Below are positions 36,029 through 44,922 of a stretch of DNA of 64,000 nt, in pieces. Every line of letters begins with the position of its first letter. Within the stretch, counting starts at the first letter, position 1. The DNA lies in assembly GCA_963802575.1 (NCBI GenBank), contig CAWDJF010000006.1, forward strand, positions 496,001-560,000, given 5' to 3'. The stretch comes from DATFTE01 sp963802575. GTDB taxonomy: Bacteria; Acidobacteriota; Terriglobia; Terriglobales; Acidobacteriaceae. The position numbers were made by a program, and so were the translations under genes. The notes beneath the pieces were generated by a model. That model was not told the DNA's origin, did not search any database, and saw only the letters and a list, made by a program, of their open reading frames with translations.

Positions 36029-37342
36029 CTAGCCTTTCAGCGACAGTGCCAACCCGATCAAGCTCCATATTCCGAGCGCCAGCCATTCCCAACCACTGAA
36101 GTGCCCTGGGACCGCGGGAACCACCTTCATCAGGATCATCGCCAGCCCGATGACAGCTCCGGTCGCCGCGATGATGCGCTGTCCTCGCGTCGGTTTCATC
36201 GCGAAGTATGCGGCGCAGGCCGCGAGCCATCCTGTAGCGCAGGCGACGGAGCCTACTTCAGAGATGGGTACCAGGATCGCGTCTCCAAGAAACATACAAG
36301 CTCCGGTGGCGAGCCCGACACAAAGTACGGCGACCGCCGGTGTTTGATTCTGCGGATGCACATCGGCAACTCGCGTATCGACAAGCCCGCGCCGCCCCAT
36401 GGCAAAAAGCAGCCGGCTGGCGGCAATGAAATTCCCGTTGAATACTTTGAACAGCGAGAGCAACGCTGAGGCCAGGATTACGCTGACGATCCATCTCGAT
36501 CCGACCGCGTGCTCGAAGGCCACCGCAGTCATGAATTTTTCGCCAGTCAGCTGTTTCCATGGCGCGACGTATCCGACAGCGGCGATCACGATCGTGTAGA
36601 AGAGAATTCCCACGACGATTGCCATCCAGATTGCTTTGAAAAAACCGCGCGAGCGAAATTCCGGACTCGCCTCCTCCGCCGACTTCGTCACCGACTCATA
36701 TCCCGTCATAAAGTAGGGAACGATCTGCATCACCAGCAAGACCGACACAAAAGGACTGTGCGTAAATAGCGGCGGCAGATTGTTCGGCGATCCCTTCGCG
36801 ACTCCGAAACTTACAAAGACCACGAACAAAGCGATCGTGCCGAACGAGGTCCAATTCTGAAAGGTCGCGCTGAACCGGATGCCTCGATAATTCAGCACCG
36901 TCAACAATCCAGTCAGAGTCAAACCAATCAGCAGGTGCGGCAGATAAACCGGTCGTCCCGCGATGCGATAAAGCTGTACGGAATCGAGGCCGGGGAAAAT
37001 GTATGCCGCGATTCGGCCCACTGCGACCGCTTCCCACGGACAAACGATGAAGTAGGCGAGAATCATCATCCAACCGGTAGCGAAGCTGATGGCCCGCGGG
37101 AAGACTTTGGCGGTGTAGGCAATCTCGCTGCCGGCATCGGGCATGGCCGTCACCAGCTTGCCGTACACATAGCCAATGGGCAGGAGCAGGGCGCCACCGA
37201 TGGCGAAGCCCAGAATTCCGCCCAGCACGCCGCCGCGCAGCAGCCAGTCGTCCATCACCACCAGCCAGCCGACCCCGACCATGGTTCCCCATCCCAGGGT
37301 GAAGTAGTCGACTACGCGGAGCTTCCGGGCGAGAGTAGTCAA
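36029..37342 (-). CDS. APC-superfamily amino-acid permease
   Basis: 437 residues with about 12 hydrophobic helices. The first helix has the superfamily's G-W-G-T-M-V-G-V-G-W loop, and the region G-Y-E-S-V-T-K-S-A-E-E precedes a cytoplasmic stretch, both typical of APC transporters. It should move amino acids or amines across the inner membrane by cation coupling or exchange; specificity is not readable. It lies 6 bp before the D-aminoacylase-like gene and is probably cotranscribed with it, suggesting a pathway that imports and processes amino-acid derivatives. Confidence 0.9.
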   Translation of the reverse strand: MTTLARKLRVVDYFTLGWGTMVGVGWLVVMDDWLLRGGVLGGILGFAIGGALLLPIGYVYGKLVTAMPDAGSEIAYTAKVFPRAISFATGWMMILAYFIVCPWEAVAVGRIAAYIFPGLDSVQLYRIAGRPVYLPHLLIGLTLTGLLTVLNYRGIRFSATFQNWTSFGTIALFVVFVSFGVAKGSPNNLPPLFTHSPFVSVLLVMQIVPYFMTGYESVTKSAEEASPEFRSRGFFKAIWMAIVVGILFYTIVIAAVGYVAPWKQLTGEKFMTAVAFEHAVGSRWIVSVILASALLSLFKVFNGNFIAASRLLFAMGRRGLVDTRVADVHPQNQTPAVAVLCVGLATGACMFLGDAILVPISEVGSVACATGWLAACAAYFAMKPTRGQRIIAATGAVIGLAMILMKVVPAVPGHFSGWEWLALGIWSLIGLALSLKG

Positions 37343-37439
37343 AGGAGTGGCGCGAATTATAAAGCATCTGTCGCGTCAAGGCCCCGGCAGGTATGCATCG
37401 TTGTGCTATGGTTTATTTTGCCTTTTTACCAGGCGCTTT

Positions 37440-38252
37440 ATGCCCCGATACGAATATCGCGTCATCAACCCCACCTCTGCCGCGGAAAAAACATTTCTTG
37501 GATGGATCGAAAACCTCGACCGCGAGTTTATGAAGCGCGATCCTAACCATCGTAGCGATGTGGTGCGCGACACGTTGCACGAGCTTTATCTCGGACGCCC
37601 ATATAGTGCACCGAGTCCCTCGACGCCTCTGGCTGAGCAGGCTCTAGTGCACTCTTTCGACCCTCGCAACGCCTCGCTCGAGCCCGAATACTACGGCGAT
37701 GTGGATGCCGCGAAGTATGCCGAGCGCAAGCCTCTCATATGGTTCTGGATGATGTACGACCGCTCGCCTATAGGGCTGAATCATTGGCTCGGTTACCGAG
37801 TGCGCGCCATGATCGCGCGTCATGTGCTGAAGCATCTTGGCAATAACGTGAAGATCTTTCACGGCGTAGAGATTTCCTACGGATACAACCTTACGATCGA
37901 AGACAACTGCACCATCCATAAATATGTTCTGCTCGACGATCGCGGCGAGATCATCATTCACGAGGGCAGTTCGGTCTCCGATTACGCCAATATTTATTCG
38001 CACGCCCATGACCTGAACGACGGCATGATCGTGAACAACGAGAAAACCGAGATCGGACCGAAAGCGCGCATCACCTATCACGCCGCGGTGATGAGTGGCG
38101 TGAAAGTGGGAGAGCATGGGCTGGTCGGGTCTATGGGGGTCGCTTCAAAAGAGGTTGCGCCGTACCACATCGTTGGGGGCATTCCCGCCAAGCCGATTAA
38201 GGTCAAACCAATTGCCCCGGAGGAGCTACAGAAAGCCTTCCAGAAGCCCTAG
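37440..38252 (+). CDS. Left-handed beta-helix acyltransferase (hexapeptide repeat family)
   Basis: From the ATG at 37440 (M-P-R-Y-E-Y-R) the protein has 270 residues; the frame is open to 37347 but the extra part is not expected. The N-terminal half is mostly helical and ends in W-F-W-M-M-Y-D-R-S. The C-terminal half has imperfect hexapeptide repeats (G-V-E-I-S-Y-G-Y-N-L-T-I-E-D-N-C-T-I) that build a left-handed beta-helix, then S-H-A-H-D with a likely catalytic His and the closing I-V-G-G-I-P-A-K-P-I-K motif of O-acetyltransferases. Acceptor unknown; relatives modify sugars, lipopolysaccharide or antibiotics. Confidence 0.88.
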   Translation: MPRYEYRVINPTSAAEKTFLGWIENLDREFMKRDPNHRSDVVRDTLHELYLGRPYSAPSPSTPLAEQALVHSFDPRNASLEPEYYGDVDAAKYAERKPLIWFWMMYDRSPIGLNHWLGYRVRAMIARHVLKHLGNNVKIFHGVEISYGYNLTIEDNCTIHKYVLLDDRGEIIIHEGSSVSDYANIYSHAHDLNDGMIVNNEKTEIGPKARITYHAAVMSGVKVGEHGLVGSMGVASKEVAPYHIVGGIPAKPIKVKPIAPEELQKAFQKP

Positions 38253-38322
38253 CGAGGTAGGCCGCTGCTCTCAAACCTCACGAAGTCCGCGGCTTGCATG
38301 GTAGTATCGAAGCCAACTTTGC

Positions 38323-39006
38323 ATGCCTTTGGAATACGTTGACATCCTGTTCCAGTTGATCGTCTTCCTGTTCGCGATCAGCGTTCACGAGTCGGCGCAC
38401 GCCTGGATGGCGAACCGGCGCGGCGATCCCACGGCACGCATGTTAGGCCGAATTTCGCTGAACCCCCTTAAGCACATCGATCCCGTGGGAACCGTGTTGA
38501 TGCCGCTGATCGCCGCCATTGCGCACATTCCCGTCATCGGTTGGGCGAAACCGACTCCAGTCGATCCGCGGAACTTCAAGAACCCGGTTCTCGACGATAT
38601 CCTGACGGCCGTCGTCGGCCCGATCAGCAATTTCATCGTCGCTGCGGGTGCAACCGTGGTTCTGCTGGTCATAAAGCACAGTTCAGCGTTTGGATCGCAA
38701 ATCGTTTTTGGGCTGCCGTTGGGATGGGTCTCTCAGCAATCCGACTCGCTTCTGGTGCCCTTGTGCTTTTTCATCTATGAGTTGTTGATCATCAATGTAG
38801 TTTTGGCCGTCTTCAACCTCATCCCGGTTCCTCCCCTGGATGGCAGTCACGTAATCCGCCATTTTCTGCCGGAATCGATTGGGAAGGTGTACGACATGGC
38901 GGGCTGGATTGGCCTGCTAGCGCTGGTGTACCTAGGTGGCGGGCTAATTAGCGCTTTGATCCGTCCGTTCCTGAATTTCTTTAATTACTTTCTCGTGAGA
39001 GGGTGA
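38323..39006 (+). CDS. M50-family site-2 protease-like membrane metallopeptidase
   Basis: 227 residues with several transmembrane helices. The zinc motif H-E-S-A-H lies in the first helix (A-I-S-V-H-E-S-A-H-A-W) and the third ligand in the P-P-L-D-G-S-H loop near residue 180. No PDZ or CBS domain is present, so it is the short M50B type. Such enzymes cleave transmembrane segments, often of regulators. Its stop overlaps trpS (TGATGG), so the two genes are coupled. Confidence 0.92.
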   Translation: MPLEYVDILFQLIVFLFAISVHESAHAWMANRRGDPTARMLGRISLNPLKHIDPVGTVLMPLIAAIAHIPVIGWAKPTPVDPRNFKNPVLDDILTAVVGPISNFIVAAGATVVLLVIKHSSAFGSQIVFGLPLGWVSQQSDSLLVPLCFFIYELLIINVVLAVFNLIPVPPLDGSHVIRHFLPESIGKVYDMAGWIGLLALVYLGGGLISALIRPFLNFFNYFLVRG

Positions 39007-40052
39007 TGGCTTCTCGTTCAAATCATCGCAAACGCGTGCTTAGCGGCATGCGCTCCACCGGCAAACTGCACCTGGGAAATTTTGTCGGCGCTCTGGACAA
39101 CTGGGTTCGCATGCAGGATCAGTACGAATGCTTCTTTTTCGTCGCCGACTGGCATGCGCTGACCACCGACTACGCCGACACCTCGAAGGTGAAAGAGAAT
39201 TCCCTCGAAGTGCTGCTTGACTGGCTGGCCGCGGGGCTTGATCCCGAGCGCTGCACCATGTTCATCCAGTCGCACGTGCCGCAGCACGCGGAACTTCACC
39301 TGCTTTTCTCAATGATCACACCGCTGGGGTGGCTCGAGCGCGTGCCTACGTACAAAGAGCAACGCGAGAACATCACGGAAAAAGATCTGGGCACCTATGG
39401 CTTTCTGGGATATCCCTTGCTGCAAGCTGCCGACATCCTCATTTACAAAGGCGATTTCGTCCCGGTCGGCGAAGACCAGGTACCACACGTAGAGCTGACG
39501 CGAGAAGTGGCGCGCCGCTTCAACATGTTCTACACGCGCAAGAACGGCGCCTCGGTATTCCCCGAGCCACAGCCTCTGCTGACGCCTGCTGCGAAGTTGC
39601 CTGGTACCGATGGCCGCAAGATGTCGAAGTCTTACGGAAACACCATCATGCTCACCGACCCCGAGCCTATCGTGCGCCAGAAGTTGAAGACCATGGTCAC
39701 CGATCCCGCACGGATACGGCGCAGCGATCCGGGTAACCCTGACGTTTGTCCTGTAGGTGACCTGCACAAGATTTTCAGCGATGCCGCGACCATTGCCAAA
39801 GTTAACGAGGGGTGCCGCTCGGCGAGCATCGGATGCATCGAGTGCAAGGGCTGGGCCGCCGACGCCCTGGTCAGCATCCTGAACCCCATGCAGGAGCGGC
39901 GCAAAAAATACGAGGAGAATCCGCGCCTCGCCTGGGATATTCTTGAGTCAGGCTCGGCGCGGGCGCGCAAGGTCGCCGGCGCGACCATGGAAGAAGTCCG
40001 CGACGCGATGCACATGTCGCTGGAGTACGAGGCGCCCAAGAGTTCAAAGTAA
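39006..40052 (+). CDS. trpS: Tryptophanyl-tRNA synthetase
   Basis: 348 residues, class I synthetase. The HIGH-type motif appears as K-L-H-L-G-N after S-G-M-R-S-T-G, and the K-M-S-K-S-Y-G-N motif is intact. It charges tRNA-Trp in the cytoplasm. I use the ATG at 39006, which overlaps the stop of the M50 gene; a GTG three bases upstream adds only one Met. scpA follows 5 bp later, so this is one operon with scpAB. Confidence 0.96.
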   Translation: MASRSNHRKRVLSGMRSTGKLHLGNFVGALDNWVRMQDQYECFFFVADWHALTTDYADTSKVKENSLEVLLDWLAAGLDPERCTMFIQSHVPQHAELHLLFSMITPLGWLERVPTYKEQRENITEKDLGTYGFLGYPLLQAADILIYKGDFVPVGEDQVPHVELTREVARRFNMFYTRKNGASVFPEPQPLLTPAAKLPGTDGRKMSKSYGNTIMLTDPEPIVRQKLKTMVTDPARIRRSDPGNPDVCPVGDLHKIFSDAATIAKVNEGCRSASIGCIECKGWAADALVSILNPMQERRKKYEENPRLAWDILESGSARARKVAGATMEEVRDAMHMSLEYEAPKSSK

Positions 40053-40057
40053 CTAGC

Positions 40058-40906
40058 ATGCCGGAAGAATCAAAAACCGTCGCGGAAGGCACATTGCCGG
40101 TTCCGCTCGCCGACACGAAACAATACGGCCGAGAGAACGACTTTCCCTTCTCGGTGAGCGTCGGAGAGGTCTACGAAGGCCCGCTCGACCTGTTGCTTGA
40201 CCTGATCCGTAAGCAGGATATCGATATCTACGACATTCCGATTGCGAAGATTACCGCGCAGTATCTTGCCTACGTTGAGAAGTTGAAAGAACTGGATGTA
40301 AATGTCGCGGCCGAGTTCATCTACATGGCTGCGGTACTGATTCACATCAAGTCAAAGATGCTGCTGCCGCGTGACCCGCTGGCGCCGCCGGGGGAAGAAG
40401 ATCCGCGTTCGGAACTCGTCAACCGGCTACTCGAGCACGAGAAATTTAAGTCCGCCGCGCAAATGCTGTTGCAGAAGCAGCAGATTGAAGACGCAGTGCT
40501 CTCGAATCCGGCTCTCAAAGAATTCATTGACGCGGAGGGAACCGAGCCAGAACTCGCAGCCGACATCATCGATCTGGTTAAAACTTTCCAACAGATTTTG
40601 GATCGCGCCCGCACTCGTCCCGTGATTGAGGTCGACGAGGAGACGGTTACTGTGGGCCAGATGATCGACTACCTGCGCCGCCGGCTGGCCCTCGAAGATC
40701 GGCCAGTGCGTCTAAAACAGCTTCTTCGCAATGTGAGTTCGCAAACGGCGCTCGTGTGCATGTTCCTTGCGTTGCTGGAACTGGTGCGCTTGCAAGCCAT
40801 CCAGTTGCGGCAAGACCACCTGTTCGGAGAAATCTTGCTTCGCAAGCACACGGGATTTGAAGCAGTCATGGCGGAGCAAGCAGCCGTGCGAGACGACTGG
40901 AGATAA
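40058..40906 (+). CDS. scpA: Segregation and condensation protein A
   Basis: 282 residues, the kleisin subunit of the SMC-ScpAB condensin complex. The N-terminal region has the family signature Y-E-G-P-L-D-L-L-L-D-L-I-R-K, followed by I-A-x-I-T-A-Q-Y-L; the C-terminal winged helix carries F-L-A-L-L-E-L-V-R. It bridges SMC heads during chromosome compaction and segregation. It is 5 bp after trpS and 59 bp before scpB. Confidence 0.95.
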   Translation: MPEESKTVAEGTLPVPLADTKQYGRENDFPFSVSVGEVYEGPLDLLLDLIRKQDIDIYDIPIAKITAQYLAYVEKLKELDVNVAAEFIYMAAVLIHIKSKMLLPRDPLAPPGEEDPRSELVNRLLEHEKFKSAAQMLLQKQQIEDAVLSNPALKEFIDAEGTEPELAADIIDLVKTFQQILDRARTRPVIEVDEETVTVGQMIDYLRRRLALEDRPVRLKQLLRNVSSQTALVCMFLALLELVRLQAIQLRQDHLFGEILLRKHTGFEAVMAEQAAVRDDWR

Positions 40907-40965
40907 AAAGTCGTTGGAATTAACTGTTTTGGCCAACGACCGATGACCACCGACTAACGACCAAC

Positions 40966-41691
40966 ATGAGTCTTAAAGCCAAACTCGAAGCCATTATCTA
41001 CGCGGCGGAAACGCCGGTCACGCTCGATCACATGTTTCACCTGGTGAAAGAGTCGCTGGTTGCTGAAGGCGTCGCCGACGATGCGGAAGCCAAGTCGCGC
41101 GTGCGGGCGTCGCTCGAGGAATTGGTCGCCGATTACAACGGGGCCGACCACGGGATCGAAATCCGACAGGTAGCCAGCGGCTACCGCATGTCGACCAAGC
41201 CCGAGCAGCACGACGTAGTGCGCGCTTTCGCGAAAAGCCTGAAGCCGCCTATTCGCCTGTCGCTGCCTGCGCTCGAAACGTTGGCCGTCATCGCTTACAA
41301 ACAACCTGTGACGGTGCCGGAGATCAGCGAGATTCGCGGTGTGGATTCGAACGGCGTCATTGCCACCCTTCTCGATCGCAAACTGATCACAACTGCGGGA
41401 CGCAAGGCTGTCATCGGGCGCCCCATCCTCTACAAGACCACCAAGGAATTCCTGCTGCGCTTCGGCTTGAAAGACGTTACCGAACTGCCCAGCATGGAGG
41501 AATTCGAAAAGCTGGTCGCGGAATCGTTCCAGAGCGATCTGCTGCCGGTGGAGGCAGCTGCGGAGGGTTCCGACGAAGCCGCCGTGCTTGCTTCGGCGAA
41601 TCCCGGCGAGCCTTCCGCTACCACAGAGGAAGATCCCGTGGGGGTCGACGCCGAGGGGCACGGTGCTGGGCAGAACGATCCCGCGGCGTAA
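40966..41691 (+). CDS. scpB: Segregation and condensation protein B
   Basis: 241 residues with two winged-helix domains: L-K-A-K-L-E-A-I-I-Y-A-A-E-T-P-V-T at the start and L-S-L-P-A-L-E-T-L-A-V-I-A-Y-K-Q-P-V-T in the middle, both typical of ScpB. The last 60 residues are acidic and low-complexity. It partners ScpA and SMC. The 59 bp before its ATG consist of permuted AACGAC-type words rather than an obvious Shine-Dalgarno site. Confidence 0.95.
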   Translation: MSLKAKLEAIIYAAETPVTLDHMFHLVKESLVAEGVADDAEAKSRVRASLEELVADYNGADHGIEIRQVASGYRMSTKPEQHDVVRAFAKSLKPPIRLSLPALETLAVIAYKQPVTVPEISEIRGVDSNGVIATLLDRKLITTAGRKAVIGRPILYKTTKEFLLRFGLKDVTELPSMEEFEKLVAESFQSDLLPVEAAAEGSDEAAVLASANPGEPSATTEEDPVGVDAEGHGAGQNDPAA

Positions 41692-41713
41692 ACTCACATC
41701 GAGCCTCTTCTGT

Positions 41714-41719
41714 TAGTCT
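41714..41719 (+). promoter_or_regulatory. Candidate -10 box for rluB, leaderless spacing
   Basis: TAGTCT lies 7 nt before the rluB ATG, with no Shine-Dalgarno sequence between. It is a weaker match than the boxes at 1373 and 62688 but has the same spacing. The -35 region is not recognisable. Confidence 0.3.
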
Positions 41720-41726
41720 GAATTCC

Positions 41727-42467
41727 ATGCCCGCCGAACGTCTGCAAAAAATCATCGCGGCTGCCGGAATCGCCTCGCGCCGCAAGTCCGAAGAACTCAT
41801 TGCGGGCGGCCTGGTCTCGGTCAACGGCCAGATTGTGACGGAACTGGGCAGCAAAGCCGATCCCGAGCAGGATCACATTCGCGTCAACGGCAAGCTTCTA
41901 AAGGGTCCTGAGCGTCACATCTACTTGCTGATGAACAAGCCCAAGGGATATGTGACCACGTTGAAAGACCCCGAGCATCGCCCCACAGTATTGGATCTGC
42001 TACACGGCGTGGGCGCTCGCGTGTATCCCGTCGGCCGCCTCGATTACGCGAGCGAAGGCCTGCTACTGCTGACGAACGACGGCGACTTCGCCAACTTCCT
42101 GATGAAGGCCGCATCGCATGTTCCCAAGACTTACATGGTTAAGGTTGCGGGCACCCCCGAGCCAGAAGGATTGGCGAAGTTACGCGCCGGTGTATCCATC
42201 GCCACCGACCGAGGTAAGCGTGTAAAGACCGCGCCAGCCAGAATTCGTGTCATTCGCGAAGCCAACAACCCCTGGTACGAAGTCACCCTCACGGAGGGTA
42301 GGAACCGGCAGATTCGCCGCATGTTCGAGCAAATTGGACACCACGTGGAAAAGATCAAGCGCGTCCGTTACGGGCCACTTGAACTTGACGTTCATCCTGG
42401 AAAATTTCGCCGGCTGACGCCGCAAGAGGTTTCCAAAGTGAAAGCAGCCGCAAAGACCGGTCGTTAG
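41727..42467 (+). CDS. rluB: Ribosomal large subunit pseudouridine synthase, RsuA/RluB family
   Basis: 246 residues. An N-terminal S4 RNA-binding domain (L-Q-K-I-I-A-A-A-G-I-A-S-R-R) is followed by the synthase domain with the catalytic Asp in G-R-L-D-Y-A-S-E-G-L-L-L-L-T-N-D-G. The R-R-M-F-E-Q-I-G-H-x-V-E-K-I-K-R-V-R-Y-G motif near the end marks the RsuA/RluB/RluE/RluF group. It modifies uridine in rRNA, most likely 23S. The scpA-scpB-rluB order is a common conserved neighbourhood. Confidence 0.93.
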   Translation: MPAERLQKIIAAAGIASRRKSEELIAGGLVSVNGQIVTELGSKADPEQDHIRVNGKLLKGPERHIYLLMNKPKGYVTTLKDPEHRPTVLDLLHGVGARVYPVGRLDYASEGLLLLTNDGDFANFLMKAASHVPKTYMVKVAGTPEPEGLAKLRAGVSIATDRGKRVKTAPARIRVIREANNPWYEVTLTEGRNRQIRRMFEQIGHHVEKIKRVRYGPLELDVHPGKFRRLTPQEVSKVKAAAKTGR

Positions 42468-42605
42468 TCGTTGGTCGAGACCCTCGGTAAGCCGTCATGC
42501 CTGCAAATTGAAAATCGACAATTGAACATTGGGAATCTTCCTCGACCGACCAATCAGTCGGGTGACACATTTTTGCTGGCATGATAATTCTTAAATGACG
42601 CCACG

Positions 42606-43733
42606 ATGAGCGACTTCAGCCAGCTTGTACCCGAACATGTGCGTAGATTGGGCGGGTACACTCCCGGCAAATCGCTGCGCCAGGCGCAACAGGAGAGCCG
42701 TGTGACCTGCATTAAGATGGCCTCCAATGAGGCTCCCTTCGGCCCTTCACCCCGTGCGATTCAGGCAATGCAGTCCGTCCTCACCGAATGCAATTTCTAT
42801 CCTGACAACGATGCCCGAGAACTACGGGACGAGTTGGCCAAACGACATGGCATCAAGCCTGATCAAGTTGTCGTGACCGCTGGATCGACTGCCTTGCTGG
42901 GAATCATAGCGCGCACTCTGCTGTCGCCGGGACTCAACGCGGTGACCAGTGAGCGCTCATTTATCGTCTACCCCATTGCAACCAAGGCAGCCGGCGGAGA
43001 ACTGATTGAAGTCGAGACTAAGAACGATGGATACGATCTCGACGCCCTGGCAGCCAAAATTAACGACAAAACGCGAATCGTTTTCCTCGCCAATCCCAAC
43101 AATCCCACTGGAACCCTGGTGACGCCTGAGGAAGTGGATCGCTTTCTCGATAGAGTCCCGGAAAACGTCATCACCATCCTCGACGAAGCCTACTTCGATT
43201 TCGCGCAACACTTCGCTAAAGCGCGCGGCCTGAATTGTTCGCACTCTCTCGACTACGTGCGCCAGGGACGTAACGTCGTCGTGTTGCGCACGTTCTCCAA
43301 AGCTCATGGGCTCGCGGGCGTGCGCGTGGGCTACGGCGTCGGGCCCACCGAGTTAATGTCCTATTTCGCGCGGATGCGCACGACGTTTTCGGTCTCCACA
43401 GTCGCTCAAGCCGCCGCCATGGCGGCACTCGAGGACGAAGCTCACACCCGCAAGGCTCTCGAAAACAATGCCACGCAGGCGGGCCGGTTGCTCGATGGCA
43501 TCGCAGAACTCGGCTACCGTCCGGTTCCTACCTGGGCGAACTTCATCTACTGCGATATCGGAGAAGACGCCGGCGCGTTCTCGAAGCGCATGCAATCCGA
43601 GGGAGTGATTATTCGGCCACTAGGCCCGTGGGGGATACCTACCGCATTCCGCGTCACCATCGGTACGCCCGAGCAAAACGATACATTTCTCAAAGCCTTC
43701 AAGAAGGTTATGGAAAAAGTGACGGCGCGGTAG
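42606..43733 (+). CDS. hisC: Histidinol-phosphate aminotransferase
   Basis: 375 residues, PLP fold type I. Landmarks: S-N-E-A-P-F-G-P-S-P near the start, N-P-N-N-P-T-G-T in the middle, D-E-A-Y-F-D-F, and the Schiff-base Lys in R-T-F-S-K-A-H-G-L-A-G-V-R-V-G-Y-G. It converts imidazole-acetol phosphate to histidinol phosphate in histidine synthesis; some members also act on aromatic substrates. No other his gene is adjacent. It converges on mutM across a long inverted repeat. Confidence 0.93.
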   Translation: MSDFSQLVPEHVRRLGGYTPGKSLRQAQQESRVTCIKMASNEAPFGPSPRAIQAMQSVLTECNFYPDNDARELRDELAKRHGIKPDQVVVTAGSTALLGIIARTLLSPGLNAVTSERSFIVYPIATKAAGGELIEVETKNDGYDLDALAAKINDKTRIVFLANPNNPTGTLVTPEEVDRFLDRVPENVITILDEAYFDFAQHFAKARGLNCSHSLDYVRQGRNVVVLRTFSKAHGLAGVRVGYGVGPTELMSYFARMRTTFSVSTVAQAAAMAALEDEAHTRKALENNATQAGRLLDGIAELGYRPVPTWANFIYCDIGEDAGAFSKRMQSEGVIIRPLGPWGIPTAFRVTIGTPEQNDTFLKAFKKVMEKVTAR

Positions 43734-43743
43734 TTCATTTTTG

Positions 43744-43833
43744 ATTGTTGATTTTTGATTGTTGAATTCAAAAACAAGAACGCCTGGCACCCGGTAGTTC
43801 GCATTCGACAATCAACAATCGAAAATCAACAAT
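43744..43833. repeat. Long inverted repeat of AACAATC-type words between hisC and mutM
   Basis: Arms of 22 bp (43744-43765 and 43812-43833) are complementary with one mismatch, around a 46-nt spacer. Each arm is itself two copies of a GATTGTTGA-like unit. Placed between two convergent stop codons, it can form a hairpin in either transcript and is a likely bidirectional terminator or mRNA end. Confidence 0.7.
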
Positions 43834-43837
43834 TCCC

Positions 43838-44674
43838 TCACTTCTGGCATTTCGCGCAATAGTGACTGCTGCGTCCGCCGATCACGATGCGCTTGATGGG
43901 CGTTTTGCAGACCAGGCACGGCTCACTTTCACGTCCGTAGACGCGGTGCTGCAACTGAAAAAATCCTTCTTCGCCATCGGCGTCAACGTAGTCGGAGATC
44001 GAAGACCCGCCCAGCGCAATGGCCTCTTTGAGCACTTCCTGCACCGCCAGATACAAGCGCCTCAACTCCTCGTGAGTCAGCGACGCTGCTCGTCGCCGGG
44101 GACGAATCCCCGCACGGAACAGTGACTCATCGGCATAGATGTTGCCCACACCGCTCAGTAGCTTCTGGTTGAGCAGCGCGCTCTTGATCGGCGTCTTGCG
44201 TCCCTTAAATAGCTGGACGAATTTTTCGAGTTCTACCTGCAGCGGTTCCGTTCCCGGAGCCTCGAATCCCTGCGTTACGCTTAGTCGTCCAAAGCGTCGC
44301 GGATCGACAAACCGCAATTCCCTGCCCGACTTTAGTTCCAGGATGGCATGAGTGTGCTTCGACACTTCCGCTCCCGGCTCGCTAACCACCACTCGTCCAG
44401 TCATCCCGAGATGAACAATCCACTGCGCTTTGGTGAACAGGGGCGTGGCTTTCTTCTTCCCTGTGCGACCTTCCCCGTCAAGATCGAAAACGATGTGTTT
44501 CCCCACGCGGCGCACGCCGGCAATGCGCTTTCCCTCGAGAGTGCGCACCATTTCTCCGGCCGGCGATTTCAATGGCTCAGGCTTGGAACCTAGCCATACG
44601 GATTCAATCTGGTCGCCGGTAACCCGCTTATCGAGCCCGCGAGCAATGGTTTCTACTTCAGGAAGTTCAGGCAT
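43838..44674 (-). CDS. mutM: Formamidopyrimidine-DNA glycosylase
   Basis: 278 residues. The catalytic N-terminus P-E-L-P-E-V-E-T (Pro2 as nucleophile, Glu3) is intact. The H2TH region has L-S-G-V-G-N-I-Y-A-D-E-S-L-F-R-A-G-I, and the C-terminal zinc finger C-L-V-C-x16-C-A-K-C is complete. It removes oxidised purines such as 8-oxoguanine and cuts the DNA backbone. It is slightly longer than the usual 270 residues because of a short basic insert (G-R-T-G-K-K-K-A) near residue 70. Confidence 0.95.
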   Translation of the reverse strand: MPELPEVETIARGLDKRVTGDQIESVWLGSKPEPLKSPAGEMVRTLEGKRIAGVRRVGKHIVFDLDGEGRTGKKKATPLFTKAQWIVHLGMTGRVVVSEPGAEVSKHTHAILELKSGRELRFVDPRRFGRLSVTQGFEAPGTEPLQVELEKFVQLFKGRKTPIKSALLNQKLLSGVGNIYADESLFRAGIRPRRRAASLTHEELRRLYLAVQEVLKEAIALGGSSISDYVDADGEEGFFQLQHRVYGRESEPCLVCKTPIKRIVIGGRSSHYCAKCQK

Positions 44675-44765
44675 GAGAAAACAGTCTACAGTCGACTGTC
44701 ATTAATCGTCAGCCGGTTGCATTTGGCCAACGACGAACGACCAAAGACCAATGACTCGCGAGCGA

Positions 44766-44795
44766 TTGCCCGTCCACAGCCTCGCAAGGTATCAT
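44766..44795 (+). promoter_or_regulatory. Candidate sigma-70-type promoter for purA
   Basis: TTGCCC (44766-44771) and TATCAT (44790-44795) are 18 bp apart. This would start transcription near 44802 and give purA a leader of about 120 nt. Confidence 0.45.
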
Positions 44796-44796
44796 T

Positions 44797-44898
44797 TGGG
44801 GTACACATCTTCTTCGTTTACCCCAGTCATTCAGCAGCCGCGCAGTTTACCTGCGGCAAGGGTGTGTGCGACCCCGCATTGCGGTCGAGGACGACCGC
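44797..44898 (+). promoter_or_regulatory. Structured 5' leader of purA
   Basis: Three perfect hairpins can form: TGGGGTA/TACCCCA (44797-44803 with 44819-44825), CGCAG/CTGCG (44841-44845 with 44851-44855) and GCGGTCG/CGACCGC around a 4-nt loop (44881-44898). The last one ends 24 nt before the chosen start. I do not recognise it as a purine riboswitch. No T run follows the hairpins. Confidence 0.4.
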
Positions 44899-44922
44899 TC
44901 ATTCTGTTCCTCGGAGTTGGCA

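Noticed and set aside
40954..41697. 247-codon open frame antisense to scpB
   Set aside because: Shadow of scpB in GC-rich DNA; no start signal or family pattern.
43785..43805. Sigma-54 promoter at a TGGCAC-type sequence
   Set aside because: The second element is not at the right distance, and it lies between convergent genes.
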